DNA from: Actinomycetes bacterium
GTDB taxonomy: Bacteria; Actinomycetota; Thermoleophilia; Solirubrobacterales; Solirubrobacteraceae
DNA: 64,000 nucleotides
Reading direction: 5' to 3'
Assembly (NCBI GenBank): GCA_021792455.1
Contig: JAJYUP010000004.1
Span: 1-64,000, forward strand
Notes under the pieces: model-generated
What the model was told of the DNA's origin: nothing
The model's input: the letters and a program-made list of their open reading frames with translations, nothing else
Database searches by the model: none
Program-made: the position numbers and the translations under genes
Shown: positions 15,801 to 22,407 of the stretch, piece by piece
Layout of the letters: each line of letters opens with the position of its first letter
How positions within the stretch are numbered: the first letter of the stretch is position 1

Positions 15801-17619
15801 GATCGACGGCCTCCTGCGCGAACTCCAGGAGAAAGCCTACGGCGAAGGTCTGAAAGCACTCGAACAGAACCCGCCTGAAAGCCTCGGCGGCGCGAGGGCG
15901 CTCGTTCAGAGCTACGTCAAGCTCGGCCTGCCCCAGGCGGTCGGCAGCGACCCCGAGCTGCAGAGCGACGTCGAGGGCCTGGGCGCCCAGTTCCTCGACC
16001 CCGAACCCGGCATCCCACGTTCGCTTCCCGCAGAGGTCGAGGCGCTGGTTGGGAGCTGGATCCACCGCCTGAAGGAATCGAGCTCGACGGGGCTCGAAAA
16101 GCTGCTCGAAGACGATCTCATCGGCGAAGTGAAGCAGCGCGCCCAGGCCTGGATCTCTCAGATCGCAGAACAGGTGAAGCCATACATCGAAGGCAAGGTC
16201 ACCGGGTTCGGCAGCTCTGCGGAACCCGTATCAGAGCAGCCCGCGCTCGTCGAATCTGCGTTGAACCGGCTCCAGCTGACGAGGGACGTGCTGAGCGAAG
16301 CGAGAGCTCCAAGCGCCGAAACGCTCACCCCGGTCGGGCTCGGCAGAAGCGAAGCGACGCTCCGCGCCGAAGTCGCGCCGGACGGCGGCGCGGTGGAATC
16401 GTGCCTCTTCGAATACGGCTCGACTGAATCCTACGGCCAGTCGATCGAATGCTCGACGGTGCCGAAGGCCGGTGAAAAGGCGGCGATCGTGACGGCGAAG
16501 GTGACGAACTGGACGCCGGAAGGCAGCTTCCACGAGCGAATCGTCGTGAAGACCTGGGGCGGGACGAGCTACGGGCAGGACGTGAAGGTTCAGCTGGCCC
16601 AGGCGACGAAGTCGCCGTCTGGCGGGCTGATCCTGATGAGCACAGACACGCCAGGGGCAACGATCGGCAAGCTGCAGGACGAAGCGCTGCCTGAAGGGAC
16701 GCCCCTGCCGACAGGCGCTGCGCAGCTCGTCGGCATGATCAGCTTCACGGTGAACGTGACACCCGGCGGCAGCGCGCGCGTTCGGATCGAACTGCCGAGC
16801 GGCGACGTGCCGACCGCTCTCTACAAGCTGCTGCACAAGCGCAGCGGCGGAGAGGAATACGTCGAAGTGCCCGCCTCCGTGTACACGATCGCCGGCAACG
16901 TGATCGAACTGACGCTCGTCGACGGCGGTCCTGACGACGAAGACGGCGAAGCAAACGGCGTGATCGTCGATCCGCTCGTGCCCGTCGTTCTCTCCTCCGC
17001 AAAGCCGACCTCGCCGTCGGCGCCCTCCCCATCGCCCACGCCGCCTGCGAAACCAAGCACAGCCAAAGCGCCGCACGTGCAGCGGAAGCTGCCGCCTGAG
17101 TGCGTGAGCGACGGGCTTGCGACGATCCGCCCAGGCGAGCTCAGGCTGCCCGCAGGAGCGCGGATCGAGCGCAGCGAGATCATCGTCGACGGGAAGGTCG
17201 TGGCGATCCTCGGGCCGGGCAGCAGCGCCGCAATCGTGAGCTTCGCGCCCGCACGCAAAGGCCCCTACAGGCTCACGGTCCTCGCAAAGCTGACGAATGG
17301 GCACACGATCAGAAGGCAGATCGTCCTGCACCCCTGCGGCCGCGCGGCGAGATCGCTGCCGACGTGCCTGGTGGGCAGCACGGCGACGGTGCGCCTCAGC
17401 GCGTTGAAGCTGCCAAGAGGCGTAGAGGTCAGGCGGGCGGACGTCATCATCAACGGCCGGGTGATCGCGCAGCTCTCCGCGCACGGCGTGGGCGCGATCG
17501 TGAACGTCGGCAGGCAGCAGAAGGGCGGCTACACCGCAACGCTTGTCGCAAAGCTCTCGAACGGACACACGCTGAGAAGGCGGCTGGTCTTCAAGAGCTG
17601 CAGCAGGCACCGCCGCTGA
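12808..17619 (+). CDS. very large secreted multidomain protein (1603 residues), function unknown
   Basis: Signal peptide at 1-43 (basic start, hydrophobic 20-36, cleavage after ARA). Residues about 45-440 are helical and Glu/Ala-rich with a few Cys; 474-532 form a clear coiled coil (INTQLAQLSAQLARENYELK). Residues 1180-1264 are a beta domain with SCLFEYGSTESYGQSIEC, a style frequent in Solirubrobacterales exported proteins. Residues 1311-1393 look like a choice-of-anchor U domain (IELTLVDGGPDDEDGEANGV). After a Pro/Ser linker come two 80-residue repeats (1429-1510, 1518-1601), each with Cys near both ends and AKL(T/S)NGHT. No LPXTG or membrane anchor. Glu codons are mainly GAA, unlike neighbouring genes. 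GTG start with GAGGGGA upstream. Probably a cell-surface structural protein. Confidence 0.85.
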   Translation: MTDSSAGLRGRTRRLRCSVSSAILLAIAVLLAAALLRPGEARAEATVKIGPAEASEALFVAGDVSRLSAVPAGTKDVILEEALQQLYADEPELAPATAEGDISKMEALLEAPSAPSNASLQLMAGNQRIIAILAALERAPESSEGGLPAPAKLAVTHLAADALSGSADIFAKAEVPKYFEPFASARTNLTFTSFSPTHVLRATHQLASRDKLFGQARDALWGKASEESVFSEWRQLLAESAVLRSPALKALREAIEAGGGTLTEEPAALAKLFSESQKTTQEQSCAHGAGEEEIGGETIEGLPRLKCSGGALYEDAHTPRRCTEKSRCEAELKELAAKDLTERQIIDEERATMVAAAELLRPSDNKAAELQAATAQAQAQISEEETAYANYEAEQAEKQAIAGGVKEGLEGSAAALALATGNYSEGMSGLIGVGFELYENAEGALSNPPPGPQEITLQDLADISTQLSGFQQYTQEAFHAINTQLAQLSAQLARENYELKQELSALGERLERVQGTIYALQDEVKELFAAETKANLQSTIEDSIGWLARTGEPLSGPKVQEALVALKKFGTEIAKSSLVNAPETQPFTFEGAYRQLTSKTTGEPSELGEDVGYLARFPSEQGWVTTLAPSSLANTVFWSESGQAYGQLMLENASHVTAPDVAGLDELEREGANLEKAESAWSAHSGGSGSRTGNAILDHAISDVEEAAYGKGLDGGPAVQSLLSEQAQKSFETALEKALKTTEPNPTGLTLWGGAKQAFSARSVAEAQYPALKWSECSGSEGKNGTVAMPESFIESLPPSLIDGVRLGVIGAPKSGAPLTLQVCRKITKKESNGATIKSERYEEPCSVDVGNDCNVFYEAEATEEYEEESVTEQLTLKRSETGETIAESSVAECKQTALFWKGKGYFESWDPTTKGAYGFEVKHTALGGSFENERHVGTIDRLYWTGKTLNWEYTGTALQGGHCPYEGSVESAGIEYANYAPGESPFTSSEEPQVVEAIDGLLRELQEKAYGEGLKALEQNPPESLGGARALVQSYVKLGLPQAVGSDPELQSDVEGLGAQFLDPEPGIPRSLPAEVEALVGSWIHRLKESSSTGLEKLLEDDLIGEVKQRAQAWISQIAEQVKPYIEGKVTGFGSSAEPVSEQPALVESALNRLQLTRDVLSEARAPSAETLTPVGLGRSEATLRAEVAPDGGAVESCLFEYGSTESYGQSIECSTVPKAGEKAAIVTAKVTNWTPEGSFHERIVVKTWGGTSYGQDVKVQLAQATKSPSGGLILMSTDTPGATIGKLQDEALPEGTPLPTGAAQLVGMISFTVNVTPGGSARVRIELPSGDVPTALYKLLHKRSGGEEYVEVPASVYTIAGNVIELTLVDGGPDDEDGEANGVIVDPLVPVVLSSAKPTSPSAPSPSPTPPAKPSTAKAPHVQRKLPPECVSDGLATIRPGELRLPAGARIERSEIIVDGKVVAILGPGSSAAIVSFAPARKGPYRLTVLAKLTNGHTIRRQIVLHPCGRAARSLPTCLVGSTATVRLSALKLPRGVEVRRADVIINGRVIAQLSAHGVGAIVNVGRQQKGGYTATLVAKLSNGHTLRRRLVFKSCSRHRR

Positions 17620-17674
17620 GAAGCTTCGGCGCGCAGCGCTGCTCCCAGGCGTTGCATCGATCCGCCATCAGTGG

Positions 17675-17680
17675 TAGGTT
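17675..17680 (+). promoter_or_regulatory. -10 element of the riboswitch transcript (TAGGTT)
   Basis: TAGGTT lies immediately before the conserved start of the c-di-AMP aptamer, placing transcription start near 17687. No convincing -35 was seen. Confidence 0.4.
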
Positions 17681-17826
17681 GAGCGCCGTTCGTGCCGAAT
17701 CCTCGCCCCCAAGGGGGCTTGGAGCGGGGGACCCAAGGCGGCCGCGAGGCCGCAGGGGCGAACCGCCACATCTGTGGCGCAGCGCGATGCGCGAGCCCGA
17801 CAGCTGACCCCGTAGGCGCCCGGAAA
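17681..17826 (+). ncRNA. c-di-AMP riboswitch (ydaO-yuaA leader)
   Basis: The spacer carries the conserved pieces of the ydaO aptamer in order: GCCGAATCCT near the start, GCGGGGGACCCA, GGGGCGAACC after a hairpin, then CCCGACAGCTGACCCCGTAG, and a closing GGCGCC. The arrangement matches actinobacterial examples ahead of cell-wall hydrolase genes (for instance rpfA-type genes of Streptomyces). c-di-AMP binding normally turns the downstream gene off. The ribosome site AAAGGACG and the ATG at 17847 follow directly, so translational or termination control are both possible. Confidence 0.85.
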
Positions 17827-17846
17827 ACCGAAAGGACGCACCACAG

Positions 17847-19145
17847 ATGTCGGCGCTGCCGTCTGATCTCGCTGCATCCGATCCCTCGCAGGCTTCGCCT
17901 CAGGTCCCGCCCGCACGTCCCGCCGAGATTGAGGCTCGCAGGCTGCGCGGCGGCAGAGCGAGTGCGGTGGTGCACGCTGGCAGGGTGCAGGCGGTCGTGC
18001 GCGGCGGCAGAGCGAGTGCGGTGGTGCACGCTGGCAGGGTGCAGGCGGTCGTGCGCGGCGGCAGAGCGCAGACGATCTTGCGGGGCAGCTGGGCACGAGC
18101 GACGGTGCTTGCCGCATCGCTTGGCACGATCGCCGCGGTGAGCGCGATCAGCGCGGCGCCAGGGGTCGCCCTCGCCGCAGCGTCGATCAACCGAGGTGAT
18201 CGCCCGGTGGCGATGAGCGCCTTCTCCACCGGCGGCGTCGCCGCCTCGCAGCTGCCCCTCGCAGGCGCAGACGGCCACGCTCTCCTCCCACAGCAGCTGC
18301 GCAGCCACCCTGTGCGCGCCCTTCAAGCGGCGCTGCACGTCGTGATCGACGGCGACTTCGGGCCCGAAACAGAGGCTGCTGTGCGCCGCTTCCAGGCAGA
18401 ACACGGGCTGCCCGCAAACGGCATCGTCGACGCGCGCACATGGGCGGCGCTCGGCTTCCACGAGATGCGGGAGCTGAGGCCACGGCCGCTTCGCCGCGGT
18501 CTGAAGGCCAGCGCCCCTGACGCATACAACGGCGGCACCGAAGCACACAGGGAGCTGCGCAGAAGCGGGAAGCGGACGAAGAAGCAGAAGAAGGGCTCAA
18601 AACGCTTGCAGACGCCCGCCACAGCGCCAGACGCCGGCGCAAGCCCCGCAGGCGCCGTGACACCAGCGCCCACCCCAGCCCTGACGGCGCCGGTGCCGCC
18701 GTCGACTGAAGGCTATGTCAACCCGCTCCCCAGCGGATTCACCGCCGGCCGCACCGACATGGGTGTCGACTTCACCTCTGTGCCTGGGACGGCCATCCTC
18801 GCGATCGGGCAGGCGAAGATCCTCGGCATCTACCCGAACTGGTTCCCACCAGGCGGCCCCAACGGCGGCAACATGCTCGAATACGAACTGCTCACCGGGC
18901 CTGATGCGACGCGCAGGGTGTACGTCGCGGAGCAGATCGAAATCACGGTCGCCGTCGGAGAAACCGTCGCTGCGGGGGCGCTGATCGGCCGCTACGCCTC
19001 CGAAGGAACCGGCATCGAGATGGGATGGGCGGCCGGAGGGGGCGTGACCCTCGCGCAGGCGACGACAGGCTACGAAGAGGGTCAGGAAACCGAAGCGGGC
19101 CAGAGCTTCCGCGCCTTCCTGCAGAGCCTCGGCGTCGCCCTCTAG
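17847..19145 (+). CDS. peptidoglycan-binding protein with a degenerate M23 (LytM-like) domain
   Basis: 432 residues. The N-terminus contains two and a third copies of an 18-residue repeat (GGRASAVVHAGRVQAVVR), then a hydrophobic signal/anchor segment (about 85-112). A PG_binding_1 domain follows at 156-206 (VRALQAALHVVIDGDFGPET), then a basic Ala/Pro linker and a C-terminal domain at 288-414. That domain aligns with M23 endopeptidases (GRTDMGVDFTSVPGTAILA), but the first zinc His is Asp (D-M-G-V-D for H-x-G-x-D) and the later H-x-H motif is absent, so it is probably a non-catalytic binding or activator domain. A c-di-AMP riboswitch lies directly upstream, tying it to cell-wall remodelling. 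Confidence 0.85.
   Translation: MSALPSDLAASDPSQASPQVPPARPAEIEARRLRGGRASAVVHAGRVQAVVRGGRASAVVHAGRVQAVVRGGRAQTILRGSWARATVLAASLGTIAAVSAISAAPGVALAAASINRGDRPVAMSAFSTGGVAASQLPLAGADGHALLPQQLRSHPVRALQAALHVVIDGDFGPETEAAVRRFQAEHGLPANGIVDARTWAALGFHEMRELRPRPLRRGLKASAPDAYNGGTEAHRELRRSGKRTKKQKKGSKRLQTPATAPDAGASPAGAVTPAPTPALTAPVPPSTEGYVNPLPSGFTAGRTDMGVDFTSVPGTAILAIGQAKILGIYPNWFPPGGPNGGNMLEYELLTGPDATRRVYVAEQIEITVAVGETVAAGALIGRYASEGTGIEMGWAAGGGVTLAQATTGYEEGQETEAGQSFRAFLQSLGVAL
17949..18068 (+). repeat. 54-bp in-frame tandem repeat
   Basis: Two full copies (17949-18002, 18003-18056), nearly or fully identical, and the start of a third at 18057. The period encodes 18 residues of the preprotein ahead of its hydrophobic segment. 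Confidence 0.9.
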
Positions 19146-19283
19146 CGTCCCACGCCTCGCGCTGCGGCGCGGACGCCTGGTGCCTTGCCTCCGATCGTCG
19201 TCGAGTGGCACTGGCGATTCGCCCGTCACGAAGCGGGACTGAGCCGCGCCCACGATTTGTAATCTGATGGCATCCGTGTTGCG

Positions 19284-19493
19284 ATGGACAGCTTCGGTCG
19301 GCTCGTCGTTGCGAAGACTCTCCGGGATGAGCTCGGCATCGAGGGCCCCACCGACCTCGAGCTCACTGCCTCGGACGGCAGGCTGGAGCTCACCGTCGCA
19401 GACGTGCCGGCACGGGTGGAGGAGCGGGATGGGTTCCCCGTGCTTGTGGCCGACCGGCCGATGCGGCCGATGAGCACGGCGGCTGTCTGCTGA
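19284..19493 (+). CDS. AbrB/SpoVT-family antitoxin-like protein, orphan
   Basis: 69 residues beginning MDSFGRLVVAKTLRDELGI, the swapped-hairpin AbrB fold used by VapB/MazE-type antitoxins (consensus D-x-x-G-R-I-x-I-P-K-x-x-R). The second half (LELTASDGRLELTVADV) completes the fold. The toxin-binding tail is short and ends in unrelated residues (MSTAAVC), and no PIN or MazF gene follows. It is probably the survivor of a decayed toxin-antitoxin pair. A TAATCT -10-like box lies upstream near 19260. Confidence 0.65.
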   Translation: MDSFGRLVVAKTLRDELGIEGPTDLELTASDGRLELTVADVPARVEERDGFPVLVADRPMRPMSTAAVC

Positions 19494-19856
19494 GCGCAGA
19501 TCAGCGTGCGCTGCCGACCTACAGGGCCATGGGTGCCGAGGTTCGGTTCATCGGCACCTGAGACGGCTCCCGCGGCGAGCAGGCCGGCTGATCGTCTCCT
19601 TCATCAGCCGCCTGGCACACCGCCCTGCGGATCTGGCGCCAACCTCGGAGCAGGCCGGCCGATCTTCTCAGCCTGGGTCTTGTGATCGCGCCGCCTCGGC
19701 CTATTGAAGGAGGTATCGAGGACATACCTGCAGCAGACACTCCACTGGTCGCGCGAAGGGCCGTCAGGCGTTTGCCGGGCCGCCGCCCCACTCGGGCAGA
19801 TGACCGTTGGCGTGGAGGCTGCGAGGGAGCAGCGAAGAGGTGAAGGACAGCAGCAG
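19494..19856. other. gene-free spacer upstream of the glycosyltransferase
   Basis: No gene recognised. GAGCAGGCCGGC occurs twice (about 19577 and 19651). GAAGGAGG at 19706-19713 resembles a ribosome site but opens onto no supported protein; the GT4 start at 19857 has its own site. Confidence 0.4.
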
Positions 19857-21101
19857 ATGACAGCGCACAAAGGGCACCGTTCCAGGAGGGCGGCCGATGC
19901 CGCCGATTTGCGCGCCTTGAGAATCGCGATGCTCGCCCCCCCTTGGATCCCTGTGCCTCCGCCGGGATATGGAGGCATAGAGGCCGTGATCGCGCTGCTC
20001 TCGCGCGAGCTTCTCAGACGTGGGCATGAGGTGACGCTGTTCGCAGCGCCAGGGTCCTGCTCGGAGGCGGAGGTCGTCGAGCTGCTCGACGCTCCCCACC
20101 CAGAGGCGATCGAGCGGGCCCTCTATGAGGCCGACCACGTCGCGCGCGCCTTCGCCCACATCGAGCGCGAAGAGCGCTCAGGGCGAGCCTACGACGTCGT
20201 GCACGACCACTGCGGGTTCACAGCATTCGCGATGGCCGACCGCATCGGAGTGCCCCTCGTGCACACCCTCCACGGGCCGTTCACCCCGGATACCGCCGCC
20301 TTCTACGCCCACCACGCAGCGAAGGCGAAGGTCGTCGCGATCAGCGACGCCCAGCTCCGCGAAGCTCCGGCGAACCTGCAGGTCGCAGGCGTGGTCCCAA
20401 ATCCGATCGACGCTGCGCGATGGCCTCTGATCCGCGAGAAGGCGGGCTACCTGCTGTGGGTCGGCCGGATGGCGGAGGAGAAGGGACCGCACCGCGCGAT
20501 CGCGGCAGCACGCCTCGCGAAGATGCCGCTCGTGCTCGCCGGTCCTGTCCAGCCGGGCCAGGAGCATTTCTTCGAGCGGGAGGTCGCTCCCCACATCGAC
20601 GGCAGGCAGGTGCGCTGGGAAGGCGAGGTCGCAGGCGCAACAAAGAGGCGGCTGTTCGCACGGGCGAGCGCCCTGCTGATGCCGATCAGGTGGCAGGAGC
20701 CGTTCGGCATCGTGATGATCGAGGCGATGGTGTGCGGGACGCCTGTCATCGCCTTCCCTGAAGGCGCTGCTGAGGAGCTCGTCAGGCCAGGTGAGACGGG
20801 CTTCCTCGTTCATGACGAGCAGGAGATGGCAGCTGCATGCCTGCGGGCGGGCGAGCTGGACCCCAGCCGCTGCCGCACCGCGGTCGTGAAGCGGTACGAG
20901 GTTCGCGCAGTCGCAGCAGCCTACGAGCGGATCTACCGCTCCTGCAGCGAGAGATCAGCCCCCCGGATCGACGCTCGCTCTCAGCTTGCCAAGCGCCCTC
21001 TGTTCGATCTGGCGCACGCGCTCAGCACTCAATCCGAGCCTCGCGGCGATCTCGCTGAGCGACAGCTGCGGCCCCGCGTCGAGACCGTAGCGAGCGCGTA
21101 G
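19857..21101 (+). CDS. family 4 glycosyltransferase
   Basis: GT-B fold. From ATG 19857 (ribosome site about 19840) the Rossmann start is RIAMLAPPWIPVPPPGYGGI, typical of GT4 proteins in this class. FDVVHDH-like (YDVVHDHCGFTAFAMADRI) and HGPFTPDT lie in the acceptor half. The donor-site E-x7-E is EPFGIVMIEAMVCGTPVIAF. It transfers a sugar from a nucleotide donor; the acceptor is unknown. A close paralog lies at 38465-39646. The last 50 residues overlap the 3' end of the convergent sigma-factor gene by 147 nt and look like read-through. The ORF-track start 51 codons upstream is less likely. Confidence 0.85.
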   Translation: MTAHKGHRSRRAADAADLRALRIAMLAPPWIPVPPPGYGGIEAVIALLSRELLRRGHEVTLFAAPGSCSEAEVVELLDAPHPEAIERALYEADHVARAFAHIEREERSGRAYDVVHDHCGFTAFAMADRIGVPLVHTLHGPFTPDTAAFYAHHAAKAKVVAISDAQLREAPANLQVAGVVPNPIDAARWPLIREKAGYLLWVGRMAEEKGPHRAIAAARLAKMPLVLAGPVQPGQEHFFEREVAPHIDGRQVRWEGEVAGATKRRLFARASALLMPIRWQEPFGIVMIEAMVCGTPVIAFPEGAAEELVRPGETGFLVHDEQEMAAACLRAGELDPSRCRTAVVKRYEVRAVAAAYERIYRSCSERSAPRIDARSQLAKRPLFDLAHALSTQSEPRGDLAERQLRPRVETVASA

Positions 21102-21872
21102 CACGAACCGCTCGCGATCACTGAGACCACTGAGCAGGCTGCGCAGCTGCCGAATCTGAACATCAGCGAGTGCGCGCTCATATTCGTCCTGCGCGATCGG
21201 GTCGACGAGCAGCTCGCCGAACGTCCCTGTGCCGCGATCTGGATCGTCGCTCGCAAGCGGCTCCTCGAGTCCCTTTGGCGGCCGGTCGGCGGCGATCAGG
21301 CTCGAGACCTGTGCAGCGCTGAGCTTCGTGTGCTTCGCAAGCTCGCTGAGGGTGGGCTCACGCCCCTCCCGCCTCAGGTGGGAGCGGTGGGCGTCCTTGA
21401 TTCGAGCGAGCTGCCGGAGCGCACGGTCTGAGAGAACGACGGGACGGGTGAGCTCCGCGACGAGCTGCTGCATCGCCTGCCGAACCCACCAGGAAGCGCA
21501 GCTCCAGAACGGCGCTCCCCGCTCAGGCTGGTAGCGCTCCACTGCCCTGAGCAGGCCAACCACGCCCTCCTGCAACAGCTCGAGGCGCTCGATCCCCCCG
21601 GCCGATCGGTACCGCTTCGCGACGGCGGCAATCGCAGGCAGGTGGGCCTCGATCAGCTGCGCCCGCGCGTCGCGGTCACCTGCCTTCGCAGCGGCGATCA
21701 GCTTCCGCTCGATCTCTGCAGAGAGCGAAGGTCGGCTGTCGAGCTCGCTGAGGTAGACGCTCGTCTTCGCGGCAAGCTCCCTCGCGACCCCCTCTCGCCC
21801 CTGTCCTTCCAGCCTCCTGGCGAGCCTCGGATCCAATCGCGAAGACGCCCTGGTGCCTGCCCTTCCGCTCAC
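20955..21872 (-). CDS. sigma-70 family RNA polymerase sigma factor (group 2/3)
   Basis: About 305 residues from GTG 21872; the longer ORF start lies in tandem-repeat DNA and is rejected. Region 2: ARAQLIEAHLPAIAAVAKRY to WWVRQAMQQLVAEL; region 3: PTLSELAKHTKLSAAQVSSL; region 4: LSDRERFVLRARYGLDAG with helix-turn-helix LSLSEIAARLGLSAERVRQI. This is a primary-like alternative factor, not ECF; no sigma region 1.1 is present. The gene converges on the GT4 gene with a 147-nt overlap and diverges from a permease across a 70-bp tandem-repeat region that may contain its promoter. Confidence 0.88.
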   Translation of the reverse strand: MSGRAGTRASSRLDPRLARRLEGQGREGVARELAAKTSVYLSELDSRPSLSAEIERKLIAAAKAGDRDARAQLIEAHLPAIAAVAKRYRSAGGIERLELLQEGVVGLLRAVERYQPERGAPFWSCASWWVRQAMQQLVAELTRPVVLSDRALRQLARIKDAHRSHLRREGREPTLSELAKHTKLSAAQVSSLIAADRPPKGLEEPLASDDPDRGTGTFGELLVDPIAQDEYERALADVQIRQLRSLLSGLSDRERFVLRARYGLDAGPQLSLSEIAARLGLSAERVRQIEQRALGKLRASVDPGG

Positions 21873-21915
21873 GCCCTCGATTCTTCCAACTGGCCTGGGG
21901 AGCCGCTCGACCAGC

Positions 21916-22083
21916 GATCGAAAGCGACTGCGATGATGGCCTCTCACGGGCAACGCGGTCGGGGGGAGTGCCCGGCTCGAACAGTGATCGCAAGCGACTG
22001 CGATGATGGCCTCTCACGGGCAACGCGGTCGGTGGGAGTGCCCGGCTCGAACAGTGATCGCAAGCGGCTGCGATAATGGCCCT
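21916..22083. repeat. 70-bp tandem repeat (2.4 copies) between divergent sigma and permease genes
   Basis: Units start at 21916, 21986 and 22056, with only a few differences; the third copy stops after about 27 bp. Each unit opens with an inverted repeat (ATCGCA-AGCGAC-TGCGAT in copy 2). In the last copy the inverted repeat runs into GATAAT, a possible -10 box on the plus strand. There are no unique spacers, so this is not CRISPR. Repeated operator sites are possible. Confidence 0.85.
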
Positions 22084-22311
22084 GTGGACGGGGAGCACGT
22101 GATGGCGCGGGCGTCGCAGCCGTTTCCAGACGGCGACCCTCGCGGGTCGCGCGATGCTCGCGCCAAGTTCACAGTGGCGGACCGCCGAAGAGGGACAGCA
22201 ATGGTGGGAGCCTGCCGGCGCCGCCGCCGGCTGCGCGGCAGGTCTGAGGGAAGAGCCTCAGTTGAGGGTCTGAGTTGACGTACAGAGCCTCGAGCGTCGG
22301 AGCCCGCGATC

Positions 22312-22376
22312 GGGAGGAGGTGATCTCGATGACAGCTCGCTGAGCGCAGCGCAACCCGCCGCTCAGTCTGAGCGGC
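22312..22376 (+). promoter_or_regulatory. leader with a perfect Shine-Dalgarno, a 4-codon ORF and a hairpin, upstream of the permease
   Basis: AGGAGGTGATC is fully complementary to the 16S 3' end and is followed 8 nt later by ATG ACA GCT CGC TGA (22329-22343, MTAR). Then comes an 8-bp stem with a 3-nt loop, GCCGCTCA-GTC-TGAGCGGC (22358-22376). The permease has its own ribosome site (AAAGGAAGG) before 22408. A translation-dependent leader or attenuator is possible; no known riboswitch was matched. Confidence 0.5.
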
Positions 22377-22407
22377 ATCTCAAGCCTCCACGATCAAAGG
22401 AAGGACG

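Noticed and set aside
16231-17610. 459-residue minus-strand ORF opposite the C-terminus of the secreted protein
   Set aside because: Low-complexity Arg/Asp/His content and no recognisable domain; the plus-strand repeats there are clearly coding.
21916-22083. possible CRISPR array
   Set aside because: Units are contiguous 70-bp tandem copies without unique spacers, and no cas genes are present.
22180-22320. possible cobalamin-type riboswitch in the permease leader
   Set aside because: Hairpins and a GGGAAGA stretch are present, but the conserved B12-box and pseudoknot loops could not be matched.
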